From positions 1-64,000 of the forward strand of contig CALXDD010000003.1 of NCBI GenBank assembly GCA_944386985.1: a stretch of 64,000 nucleotides of DNA, in the 5' to 3' direction. The position numbers and the translations under genes are program-made. Position 1 is the first letter of the stretch, and every line of letters starts with the position of its first letter. Source of the DNA: an uncultured Oscillospiraceae bacterium (GTDB taxonomy: Bacteria; Bacillota; Clostridia; Oscillospirales; Oscillospiraceae). Shown in pieces: positions 7,810-15,403 of the stretch. The notes beneath the pieces are model-generated. The model made no database searches. It worked only from the letters and a program-made list of their open reading frames with translations, and had not been told where the DNA came from.

Positions 7810-9330
7810 TCAGGATACGCTGCAGGCCTTGGCCTGGCGGGGCGGCAGCAGCTGGCAGAGGCGGAGAGAGATCATGATATGGAGAATCTCGTCAGGGTCG
7901 TCTAAATGGAGACCGGCCACCTCCTCGATGCGGTGGATCCGCCGGAGGAAGGTGGAGCGGTGAACAAAGAGCTTCTCCGCGGCAAGGGAGGCATTGAACT
8001 GGTGCTCGATATAGGTCTTCAGTGTCTCCACATAGTCGGTGGAGTTCTCCGCGTCATAGGCCATCAGGCGGTAGATTCCCCGGTGGATGGCCTGCTCCGC
8101 CGACAACTCACAGGAGAACTTGTCAAAGATGTAGTCCAGCAGATAGTCGCTGAAGGCGAAGAGCCACAGGTGGGGATTTTTCCTCAGGCCGATGGACAGC
8201 ACGGCGCAGGCCTGCTGGTAGAGGCTTGGAAGGCCGGTGAGGCCGGGCATGGGATTGCTGAGCCCCACCTGCATCATATGCTCCCGGATGAACCCGGTGA
8301 GATATTCCCGGATCTCCTGCAGTTTGACGCCGCCCCGGCTCATGTTGAGAATCCAGGCAAAATCCTTGCCGTCCGGCAGCATGCAGGAGTCCGGCCAGTC
8401 CCCCTCTAACTTGCAGCGAAGATAGGAACCGTCCAGCACAGAGCCCATCTGCCAGATGGGGCGCATGAACACCACCAGATACTCATGCTCCTCCCGCCAG
8501 TCAAACCGGGACAGGGCCACCCGGTCCTCAGGCGTTACCCGATAGCTCTCCTGATAGAGGATACGGGAGAGGGCCTTATGCTGCTCGTCGTTTTTCCGGC
8601 AGACCCGGCCGCAGCTGACGTCACTGAGGTGGGCGTCGGTGACATACCGGGCCAGATGGGCGAAGAGGTCCCGCTCCCCGACGGAGACCTCCTCCCGGCC
8701 GCACAGAGCCAGAAACACCGCGATGACCTCGCCGTCCAGGAGGATATTCTTGCAGAGAGTCTGCTCCTCGCCCCCCTCCTCGGGATAGAGGGACACCGCC
8801 TCGCTGCCGGGGTGAAGGCGGTAGCCCACGTCCAAAAACAGATCGTAGACGTCCCCGGTGGGCTGGTCGCCGGTGCTGCGGGAGACCCGGCGCTCCCCGT
8901 CATAGAGCACCAGAGGGACCTTTAAAAAGCGGCCCCCCAGCTCCATGATCTCCTGGGGCAGGGCCCCTGCGGCACAGGCGTCCCGCAGGGCCAGGTCCCA
9001 CTCGAAAAGGGAGGTGATAAGGGAGTTGACTTCGTCAAAAAGATCCAGCTTGGAGATCCCTTCGGGGACAAAGGCCACGTCCGCTTCCAGAAAGGTCTCC
9101 GGCAGCTTCATGGCCGCACTGGAGAGAATGAGGAAGGCGGAGCCCGCCACAGGGTGGACGGAGGAGAAGTCCGTCAGATCGTCCAGCAGATACAGCCGCT
9201 CCCGCTCCAAAATCTGGCCCCGGTAGAGCTGAACCATGCGGACAGGAACGTCGGCTGTGGCGCTCTCCCAGCGGTGCAGAGGGTAAGCCTGGGAGAGAAG
9301 GTGGAAGATCATTTGAGAGGTAAGAAACAT
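7810..9330 (-). CDS. PucR/CdaR-type transcriptional regulator
   Basis: A 506-residue cytosolic regulator. The N-terminal ~110 residues resemble the PucR-type ligand-sensing domain, the middle (about 140-390) is GAF/GGDEF-like in pattern, and the last ~60 residues form the PucR helix-turn-helix, with the FNASLAAEKLFVHRSTFLRR segment (HTH_30 type). It is transcribed divergently from the URO-D/GTPase module across a 405-bp gap containing a TATAAT-centred palindrome, so it most likely controls that module, possibly in response to the methylated substrate. Effector unknown. The stop lies 55 bp beyond a shared bidirectional terminator. Confidence 0.8.
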   Translation of the reverse strand: MFLTSQMIFHLLSQAYPLHRWESATADVPVRMVQLYRGQILERERLYLLDDLTDFSSVHPVAGSAFLILSSAAMKLPETFLEADVAFVPEGISKLDLFDEVNSLITSLFEWDLALRDACAAGALPQEIMELGGRFLKVPLVLYDGERRVSRSTGDQPTGDVYDLFLDVGYRLHPGSEAVSLYPEEGGEEQTLCKNILLDGEVIAVFLALCGREEVSVGERDLFAHLARYVTDAHLSDVSCGRVCRKNDEQHKALSRILYQESYRVTPEDRVALSRFDWREEHEYLVVFMRPIWQMGSVLDGSYLRCKLEGDWPDSCMLPDGKDFAWILNMSRGGVKLQEIREYLTGFIREHMMQVGLSNPMPGLTGLPSLYQQACAVLSIGLRKNPHLWLFAFSDYLLDYIFDKFSCELSAEQAIHRGIYRLMAYDAENSTDYVETLKTYIEHQFNASLAAEKLFVHRSTFLRRIHRIEEVAGLHLDDPDEILHIMISLRLCQLLPPRQAKACSVS

Positions 9331-9735
9331 AAGGCGCCTCCTAACGCAACAATCCGATCGTTTTTCCGGGGAACCTGCTCCCTTTGACGCGCCTTCCCTC
9401 CAGAGGGCAGAGCCGGAAGGGGAGGAGGGGAGGAAAAGGACAGCGGAGAAGCCCGACGGCGCAACAACTGTGGGCAGCTGGGGGAGAATTCTGCGCGTTT
9501 CTCAGGATTTCCCCGGGGAGGTTCTTCCTGTATAATCAAATTATACGAAAAAGACCGCCCTCTCTCCGACATCTTATTTAATATTGTAAAAACTTTTCGG
9601 GACAAAGTCAAGCGAACTTTGAATAATCTCGGTTTTATACAAAATTCGGGAGGAAAACTGACGCCGCGGTCAAAAGACCGGGGCGGCGGAGGGAGTGTGG
9701 CCGGTTAAAAGCGGAAAAGGAAAGGAGAAGCCGCC
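9331..9735. other. Divergent control region between pucR-like gene and URO-D module
   Basis: 405 bp without a supportable gene. The half near 9510-9660 is AT-rich. It contains the TATAAT(3)ATTATA palindrome at 9531-9545 and a second AT-rich patch at 9616-9650. A ribosome site (GGAAAGGAGAAG) precedes the plus-strand gene. Confidence 0.6.
9531..9545. promoter_or_regulatory. Palindromic TATAAT element, candidate divergent promoter/operator
   Basis: TATAATCAAATTATA is a perfect 6-3-6 inverted repeat, giving a TATAAT -10 box on each strand. On the plus strand a degenerate -35 (TTTCCC, 9508-9513) stands 17 nt upstream. The symmetry lets one bound regulator govern both directions. Confidence 0.45.
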
Positions 9736-10821
9736 ATGTCTGTTCCTGTTTTCAGCCGGGAAGAGCTGCAGTACGATCTGGAATTTACACCCATTCATCC
9801 CCGGCTGCCCACCGCCAAGCGGTACTACAACACTCCCATCACCCAGCGGGAAAATTTTCTCCGGGCCATCCGGCGGGAGGGCCCCTTGTGGATTCCAAAG
9901 TACGGGGATATGATCTGTTTTCTTCCCAGTGTGCTGCCGGACCCGGTGGCCAAGGGGCTGGTGCTGGAGTACGCCCCCTTCGATCCCAAGAATTACGGCG
10001 GACCGGACTACTTCGGTGTGCCCTGGGTCTATGAGGAGCTGGCAGGGGGATCCATGCCGGCCCAGAAGAGGCCGCTTCTGAAGGATATGAACGATTGGCG
10101 GGAATTTGTCCGTTTCCCGGACCCGGACAGCTGGGACTGGGCGGGCAGCGCGGAGAAGAACAGGGACTACCTTTGCAGGGATCTGGTGACCCAGTACTGG
10201 TTCTTCACCGGCTTTTTTGAGCGCCTCATCTCCTTTATGGATTTTGAGGAGGCGGCGGTGGCCCTCATCGACGAGGACCAGACCGACGCTATTCACGAGT
10301 TTTTCGGGGAGCTGGCGGATTTCTACGACGCCCTGCTGGAGCGGCTGAAGCGATGGTATGATATCGACTGCATCTGCTTCCACGACGACGCGGGCACCCA
10401 GCGGGATTCCTTCTTCTCCCTGAAGACCTACCGGGAGATGATCGTGCCTTACATCCGCCGGGTGGTGGATTCCTGCCACAAGCGGGGCATTCTGGTGGAG
10501 CTCCACTCCTGCGGCAAAAACGACCGGCTCATCGAGGGCATTGTGGAGACCGGGGTGGACCTCTGGACGCCCCAGAATATCTGCGATATTGATGATTTCT
10601 ACGACCGCTACGGGGACAAAATCATGTTCGGCATCAATTCCGACCTCAAGGATCTGGGCCCCCTCACCCCTGAGGAGGATGTGGTAGCGGCGGCTAAGCG
10701 GTTTGTGAAGAAGTACGGTCCCCACATGGAGGAGAAGCCGGTGCTGTCCGCCAGCTGGGGGGCTCCGGTGCTGTACACCGACGTGATTTATGAGGAGAGC
10801 CGAAAGCTTCTGGGACAGTGA
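9736..10821 (+). CDS. URO-D family methyltransferase-like protein
   Basis: A 361-residue member of the uroporphyrinogen-decarboxylase fold family that also contains the corrinoid-dependent methyltransferases MtaA and MtbA. The VELHSCGKN segment supplies H257 and C259 as an H-x-C zinc pair, and C283 could be a third ligand, resembling the H-x-C-x(n)-C zinc site that activates thiol acceptors in MtaA. HDDAGTQR (about 214-221) is another conserved-looking acidic/basic loop. No corrinoid protein gene is adjacent, so a methyl donor cannot be named. It is 10 bp ahead of a G3E GTPase gene, and the ribosome site is GGAAAGGAGAAG. True heme-pathway UroD is unlikely given the motif and the neighbours. 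Confidence 0.75.
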   Translation: MSVPVFSREELQYDLEFTPIHPRLPTAKRYYNTPITQRENFLRAIRREGPLWIPKYGDMICFLPSVLPDPVAKGLVLEYAPFDPKNYGGPDYFGVPWVYEELAGGSMPAQKRPLLKDMNDWREFVRFPDPDSWDWAGSAEKNRDYLCRDLVTQYWFFTGFFERLISFMDFEEAAVALIDEDQTDAIHEFFGELADFYDALLERLKRWYDIDCICFHDDAGTQRDSFFSLKTYREMIVPYIRRVVDSCHKRGILVELHSCGKNDRLIEGIVETGVDLWTPQNICDIDDFYDRYGDKIMFGINSDLKDLGPLTPEEDVVAAAKRFVKKYGPHMEEKPVLSASWGAPVLYTDVIYEESRKLLGQ

Positions 10822-10831
10822 GGAGGAGTCT

Positions 10832-11428
10832 ATGGATATTTTACTGATCGGCGGATTTTTGGGAGGAGGAAAGACCACCGTACTGAACCGGCTGCTGCGG
10901 GAGATGGACGGCCTGGGGCTGACAGCGGCGGTCATTGAAAATGAGATCGGCACCACCGGCATTGACGACAAGACCCTCAGCGGCAGCGGGGTCCATATCA
11001 CGCCCCTTTTCGGCGGCTGCGTCTGCTGCCAGATCTCCGGTACCTTCCTGGCGGCGGTACGGGAGATTGAGGAGACCATCCACCCGGACTGGGTGCTGGT
11101 GGAGCTGACGGGTCTCGCTCTCATGGACGACATGCGGGAGGACTTCCGGAACTACGGCAGTCCGCTGATGAAGGTCCACACCCTGGCGGTGGCGGACGCC
11201 GCCCGATGGCCGGTGCTGCTGCGGGCCTGCGAGACAGTGATCCGCTGCCAGCTGGGGGATGCGGACGTGGTGCTGCTGAACAAGACGGATGTGGCGCCGC
11301 CCACGGAGGAGATGCTGGCCCAGATCCGCTCCTGCTGCCCCAAGGCTCCGGTGCTGCCCATTGCGGCCCCGGAGGAGACGGGGCTGTGGGAGAGAATCTC
11401 GGCGGTATGGAAGGAGGAAGAGCAATGA
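10832..11428 (+). CDS. CobW/CobN-family G3E GTPase (metal chaperone type)
   Basis: A 198-residue P-loop GTPase with Walker A GGFLGGGKTT (residues 7-16), the signature metal-binding CVCC motif (C63, C65, C66) of COG0523 proteins, and a TKxD-type guanine motif as NKTD. It is shorter than typical CobW proteins (300 or more residues) and lacks the usual C-terminal CobW_C domain; the next gene may supply that role as a separate His-rich protein. Family members insert or deliver Zn, Co or Ni. Here, between a URO-D methyltransferase-like gene and a metal-binding protein, delivery of metal or corrinoid activation is plausible. The ATG at 10832 has a GAGGAGG site and gives the canonical N-terminus. 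Confidence 0.85.
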   Translation: MDILLIGGFLGGGKTTVLNRLLREMDGLGLTAAVIENEIGTTGIDDKTLSGSGVHITPLFGGCVCCQISGTFLAAVREIEETIHPDWVLVELTGLALMDDMREDFRNYGSPLMKVHTLAVADAARWPVLLRACETVIRCQLGDADVVLLNKTDVAPPTEEMLAQIRSCCPKAPVLPIAAPEETGLWERISAVWKEEEQ

Positions 11429-11847
11429 GCGGGCACCATTCCCATGACGGGACGCCCTGCGGCTGTCAAGACCATAACGGGCATGAACACCATCATCATC
11501 ACCACGGGGAAGAGGTGGTGGACAGCGCGCTGATTCTCAGCCGCAGCGGCTCTATGGCAGGCGGAGAGATGGCGCTGGAGGAGGCGCTGGAGCGGGGCAA
11601 AGCGGCGTTGCTGGAGCTTGCGGGAGCTGTAGCCGTAGAAGGCGTTGTCCTCGGCCACATCAAGGCCCTTCTCTCCTGTAGCGGGGTGGACTGTACTCTG
11701 TCGGTCACCCGGGCGGGCACCTGCGACGTGCTGGCGCCGAAGGGGGCGGCGGCCCGGGGCTGCTGGACCGTGACGCTGAATCTGATCTCCATGGTCCGTC
11801 CCAAGGAGGACCTGGAGCCCTTACTGGCAAGGCTCTTTGCCGCCTGA
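11425..11847 (+). CDS. Small His-rich metal-binding protein next to the G3E GTPase
   Basis: A 140-residue protein starting by ATGA overlap with the GTPase gene. The N-terminus is rich in His, Cys and Asp (HHSHDG, CGCQDHNGHEH) and carries a natural run of six histidines (about residues 23-28). The remainder is a compact alpha/beta domain with several cysteines (LSCSGVDC, GTCDV) that I do not assign to a family. The C-terminal half has the length and position expected for a split-off CobW C-terminal domain, but no diagnostic motif proves this. His-rich tails are typical of Ni, Co or Zn storage and chaperone proteins. Function inferred only from composition and coupling. Confidence 0.75.
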   Translation: MSGHHSHDGTPCGCQDHNGHEHHHHHHGEEVVDSALILSRSGSMAGGEMALEEALERGKAALLELAGAVAVEGVVLGHIKALLSCSGVDCTLSVTRAGTCDVLAPKGAAARGCWTVTLNLISMVRPKEDLEPLLARLFAA

Positions 11848-11880
11848 TCCCGGGGGAAGGAGTGGAGTGTTCTATTAGGG

Positions 11881-11932
11881 GATGCAACAAAAGACGCGGC
11901 CCCGGCGGGCCGGACCGGCTTTTTGTTGCATC
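11881..11932. repeat. Nested hairpin in the gap before the second URO-D gene
   Basis: GATGCAACAAAA (11881-11892) and its exact reverse complement (11921-11932) enclose a second hairpin CGGCCC-CGGC-GGGCCG. The 3' arm includes TTTT but no U-run follows, so termination is uncertain; it may instead set the boundary between two transcripts or protect an mRNA end. Confidence 0.55.
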
Positions 11933-12054
11933 TGTTCCCGTTTCCGTGCTGTGTTCCGGGGCGGGGAGGAGGAAAAGGGGCTCCGGTCACAACAAGTGTT
12001 CGGGGAAGAGAAATACTTTGCCGCTTTATCAGGATTCCAGAAGAGAAAAAGCGG

Positions 12055-12063
12055 TGCTATAAT
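12055..12063 (+). promoter_or_regulatory. Extended -10 promoter for the second URO-D gene
   Basis: TGCTATAAT combines a perfect TATAAT (12058-12063) with the TGn extension. The -35 region is weak. It is 41 nt upstream of the start codon. Confidence 0.55.
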
Positions 12064-12104
12064 GCAGATATCGGAACAAAAAACAATATTAGGAGGAAGT
12101 TATC

Positions 12105-13106
12105 ATGCTGTCACCCAGAGAGAATCTTCTCAATATGTACAACCATCGCCCCACGGAGTATGTGCCCAGCACATTCCTGGATCAGAAGGGTTTCGGCGTC
12201 TTTGATCCCATAGAGAAGGGGGATCCCGCCAAGGGCGGCTACGACGGCTTCGGCGTGCGCTGGGTCACTCCCCGCTCCGCCGGCGGCGCGCCCATCCCCG
12301 CCCCCAATGAGTTTGTGCTGACGGATATCACCAAGTGGAAGGAGCAGGTCACCTTCCCGGACCTGGACAGCGTGGACTGGGAGGAGCGTGCCCGGGTGGA
12401 GACCGCCCCCTTCAGCCGGGAGGAGAAGGTCTTTGACTACAGCAACGGAAACGGCGTCTTCGAGCGCCTTGGCGCCCTCATGGGCATCGAGGAGGCCCTC
12501 ATCGCAATGATCGAGGAGCCGGAGGCGGTGAACGACCTCTTCACCGCTATCACCGATTTCAAGATCAAATACGCCGAGAAGGTGGCCAAGTACTACAAGC
12601 CGGACACCTTCACCTACTTTGACGACGTGGCTACCGCCCGGGGGCTCTTCATGTCCCCCAGCACCTTCCGCACTCTCATCAAGCCCCACCACCAGCGGTT
12701 GTACAAGGCCCTGCGGGATATGGGCATCATCCCGGTGTACCACCTGTGCGGCAAGGGGGAGGAACTGGTGGAGGATATCATGGAGATCGGCGCGGCCGGC
12801 TGGTCCTCCATCCAGCCTATGAACGACATTGTGGGCCTTCTGAAGAAGTACGGCGACCGCTTCAGCTTCATCGGCGGCTACGACACCTCCGGCCGTCCCG
12901 GCTATCCCGACGCCGACCCGGAGATCTACTACGCGGAGGTCCGCCGCTGTGTAGAGACCTACGGCCCCTATCAGGGCTACGCCTTCTCCGGCTATATCAT
13001 GAAGCCCACCCTGGACCCCAGGGAGATGCTGGAAGGCTTCATGCCCATGATCCAGGAGATGGGCCGCCTGCGGAAGGCGGAGCTTGACCGGCTGGCCGGG
13101 AAATGA
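12105..13106 (+). CDS. URO-D family methyltransferase-like protein, second copy
   Basis: A 333-residue paralogue-type member of the uroporphyrinogen-decarboxylase superfamily. VYHLCGKG carries the H213/C215 pair at the same place as H257/C259 of the first copy, and the acidic TYFDDVATARG loop corresponds to its HDDAGTQR loop. It lacks the N-terminal extension of the first copy. It has an AGGAGG ribosome site and its own extended -10 promoter, and its stop overlaps a possible ATG of the symporter gene, so protein and transporter are probably co-expressed. Catabolism of a methylated or decarboxylatable compound imported by that symporter is inferred. Confidence 0.75.
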   Translation: MLSPRENLLNMYNHRPTEYVPSTFLDQKGFGVFDPIEKGDPAKGGYDGFGVRWVTPRSAGGAPIPAPNEFVLTDITKWKEQVTFPDLDSVDWEERARVETAPFSREEKVFDYSNGNGVFERLGALMGIEEALIAMIEEPEAVNDLFTAITDFKIKYAEKVAKYYKPDTFTYFDDVATARGLFMSPSTFRTLIKPHHQRLYKALRDMGIIPVYHLCGKGEELVEDIMEIGAAGWSSIQPMNDIVGLLKKYGDRFSFIGGYDTSGRPGYPDADPEIYYAEVRRCVETYGPYQGYAFSGYIMKPTLDPREMLEGFMPMIQEMGRLRKAELDRLAGK

Positions 13107-13138
13107 CCGGCGCAGGAGCAGAGAAGGAGGGAGTTTTT

Positions 13139-14524
13139 GTGTCCAATCAAACCCAGACCAAGCTGCCGGTCTATCTGAAGGGGTCCTACTCCTTTGCGGA
13201 TGTGACCTTCAGTCTCATGGTCACCCTGAGCAACACCTATGCCCAGTTTTTTCTGACCGACATCGCCTTTTTCCCCACCACCATCGTGGCGTCTATCCTG
13301 TTTTTCGGGCGGATTCTGGACGCCTTCAGCGTGCCGGTCACCGGCGGCATCATCGACCGGTCCAACCTGAAGTGGGGGAAATTCCGCCCCTGGCTGGTGG
13401 TGGGCTCCGTGCTGACGCTGGTCTTCAACGTGCTGCTCTTCATCAACTGGAACGGCGCCACCGGGCCGGTGGTGGCCAAAGCGGTGACGGCCTGCCTGGT
13501 CTACGCCCTGTTCTGCGCCTCCACCAACCTGGTCTACACCGCCTTTACCTCCCTGAACTCCGCTCTGACCACGGACCCCAGGGAGCGGGTGAACCTATCC
13601 ACCCTGCGGAATATGGGCGGCTCCATCGGCAAGATTTTGGCGGGCTACCTGCTGCTGCCCATGGTCTACTTCTTTGGAAACTCCGACCAACAGACCGCCC
13701 GGGGCTACTTCCTCACCGCGGTGGTCACCAGCGTGATTCTGGTGGTAGGCTATGTGAATCTGGCCTTTTCCGTGGGCAAGCGGGACGCTGTGTCCCCCGC
13801 CGCCCCGGGAGGACCCAAGCCGAAGCCCATCTCCGGGAAGGAGAGCCTCCGGCTGATTCTCACCAACCGTCCCCTCCTGTGCCTTTTCGGAGCCGACGTG
13901 GTACGCCTCCTGGCTTATCTGGTGACCCTGGCCATTTTCCCCTATTTCTTCACCTATGTGGCCAAGGATGTCAACGCGGCCCCCATGCTCTTTGGCACCA
14001 CCTCCATCGCTATGCTGGTGGGTGCTCTGCTGATCCCCCTCCTTACCCGCTTTCTCTCCAAGCGCAGCGTGTATATGACGGGCCTTGTGATGCTGGGACT
14101 CAGTTTTGTGGTGGCGGCGCTCTTTAAGGAGACCACCCTCATCATGGTGGGCGCTCTGGTGGTGGGTTTTGTGGGTTATTCCTTCGGCGCCACCGTCACA
14201 ACAGCCATGTACACCGATGTGGTGGACTATGGCGAGGTGAAGTACGGCGTTAACGCCAGGGCCATTTATTTCTCCATGTACCAGCTGTCCATCAAGGTGG
14301 CGGCCATCTGCAGCACCGGCATCGCCGGTTTCGGTATGGCCCTCATCGGCTACGACTCCAAGGTGGAACCCACCGCCAAGGTGATCGAAGGCATCAACTT
14401 TATCTGCCTGGCACTGCCCATCGGACTTGCGGTGCTGGCGCTCCTTCTCATGCTTCTCTATAACCTCAGTGACAAGAAGATGGAGGAGGTCCGGGGAACC
14501 CTGGCAGCCAAGCGGGGCAGCTGA
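13139..14524 (+). CDS. GPH-type (MelB-like) MFS cation:solute symporter
   Basis: A 461-residue inner-membrane transporter with about twelve hydrophobic segments in two halves joined by a hydrophilic loop (GGPKPKPISGKESL region). DRSNLKWGKFRPWL after the second helix is the signature of glycoside-pentoside-hexuronide symporters, and YTDVVDYGEVK later is the second family hallmark. The GTG at 13139 is preferred: AAGGAGG sits 8 nt upstream and the protein then begins just before the first membrane segment; an ATG at 13103 would add 12 residues without a ribosome site. Substrate unknown. The genomic context points to a compound handled by the URO-D proteins. Confidence 0.85.
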   Translation: MSNQTQTKLPVYLKGSYSFADVTFSLMVTLSNTYAQFFLTDIAFFPTTIVASILFFGRILDAFSVPVTGGIIDRSNLKWGKFRPWLVVGSVLTLVFNVLLFINWNGATGPVVAKAVTACLVYALFCASTNLVYTAFTSLNSALTTDPRERVNLSTLRNMGGSIGKILAGYLLLPMVYFFGNSDQQTARGYFLTAVVTSVILVVGYVNLAFSVGKRDAVSPAAPGGPKPKPISGKESLRLILTNRPLLCLFGADVVRLLAYLVTLAIFPYFFTYVAKDVNAAPMLFGTTSIAMLVGALLIPLLTRFLSKRSVYMTGLVMLGLSFVVAALFKETTLIMVGALVVGFVGYSFGATVTTAMYTDVVDYGEVKYGVNARAIYFSMYQLSIKVAAICSTGIAGFGMALIGYDSKVEPTAKVIEGINFICLALPIGLAVLALLLMLLYNLSDKKMEEVRGTLAAKRGS

Positions 14525-14554
14525 GCCCTTCGAAAGATATCTCTGAACATAAGG

Positions 14555-14601
14555 AGACGGCCCTCTGCCGCGGGAAGCTCCGACGGCGAGGGCCGTTTCT
14601 G
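14555..14601 (+). terminator. Terminator after the symporter gene
   Basis: ACGGCCCTC (14557-14565) pairs with GAGGGCCGT (14588-14596), followed by TTCT. The loop is long, about 22 nt. It ends the URO-D/symporter transcript before the TetR gene. Confidence 0.6.
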
Positions 14602-14620
14602 CCGGGGCAAAAATTCCGTC

Positions 14621-14649
14621 TTGTATCCCGGCAGAATTCATATTACAAT
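14621..14649 (+). promoter_or_regulatory. Promoter of the TetR gene
   Basis: TTGTAT (14621-14626), 17 nt, TACAAT (14644-14649), about 44 nt ahead of the TTG start. Confidence 0.55.
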
Positions 14650-14692
14650 GAAACAACATCGGAGATGGGAACAGGAAGGGAGGCATTCTGCC

Positions 14693-15343
14693 TTGATCCA
14701 CTATAAGACAGGGCTGGAGAGCCGAAGCAGGATTTTACAGGCGGCAAAGAGCTGTTTTTATGAAAACGGCTATAAGAAGACCACCATTGCCATGATCGCG
14801 GAGCGGGCGGAGGTGCCCCAGAGTCTTGTCAACTACTACTTCAAAAAGGACGCGCTGCTGCTGCAGATCCATGAGGACTACATCACCTCCATTCTCCGTT
14901 TCGTCGAGGAGCAGGTGGGGAACCGGCTGGACAACATTCTCCAGGGCCACCTTTTGATGCAGCAGATCCAGCAGATGGGCATATACCGGGACGCTAAGTG
15001 CGCGGAGGTCTACCGCTATATGGTGGACAACGGACTGCTTTCTCCCCGGCTGACAGAGATCGTGGACACCTATCTTCTGGGCTGCATCAAGGAGTTCGGC
15101 ATTGACCTCTCTCCCGAGCGCTACCGCCAGTATCTGGTGGCGCAGTATGGGGCGCACCGGGAGCTGGTGCGGGTCTATCTCCGTACCTACGATCCGGTGG
15201 AGAGCAAGCGGCTGTTCTATTTCACCGGTACCATCTCCCTCCGCCTGGCCGGGGTGGGAGAGGAGATCATTGAGGAGAACATCCAAAAGGCGGACCGCCT
15301 TTTGGACGAGATCGACACCTCCCGCATCCGTTTTCTCCCCTGA
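14693..15343 (+). CDS. TetR/AcrR-family transcriptional regulator
   Basis: A 216-residue regulator. The N-terminal helix-turn-helix contains the canonical AKSCFYENGYKKTTIAMIA segment followed by VPQSLVNYYFKKDALL, the TetR recognition helix and F-x-K region. The C-terminal ligand domain is unassigned. Start choice: the TTG at 14693 has GGGAGG 9 nt upstream, while the ATG at 14621 lies within the -35 box and cannot be the start. It is likely a local repressor of the URO-D/symporter genes or of itself. A bidirectional terminator follows immediately. Confidence 0.8.
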   Translation: MIHYKTGLESRSRILQAAKSCFYENGYKKTTIAMIAERAEVPQSLVNYYFKKDALLLQIHEDYITSILRFVEEQVGNRLDNILQGHLLMQQIQQMGIYRDAKCAEVYRYMVDNGLLSPRLTEIVDTYLLGCIKEFGIDLSPERYRQYLVAQYGAHRELVRVYLRTYDPVESKRLFYFTGTISLRLAGVGEEIIEENIQKADRLLDEIDTSRIRFLP

Positions 15344-15346
15344 ATC

Positions 15347-15384
15347 AGGAAATCCCCCTCTGGTGATCCGGAGGGGGATTTCCT
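15347..15384. terminator. Bidirectional terminator between convergent genes
   Basis: AGGAAATCCCCCTC and its reverse complement form a perfect 14-bp stem with a 10-nt loop. It lies between the TetR gene and the end of the zinc-ribbon/beta-helix operon. Confidence 0.85.
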
Positions 15385-15403
15385 TGTCTGATGGAGAGGC
15401 TTG

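Noticed and set aside
9736-10821. Heme-pathway uroporphyrinogen decarboxylase (hemE)
   Set aside because: The H-x-C motif and the neighbours (G3E GTPase, symporter) point to the methyltransferase-like branch; no heme genes are near.
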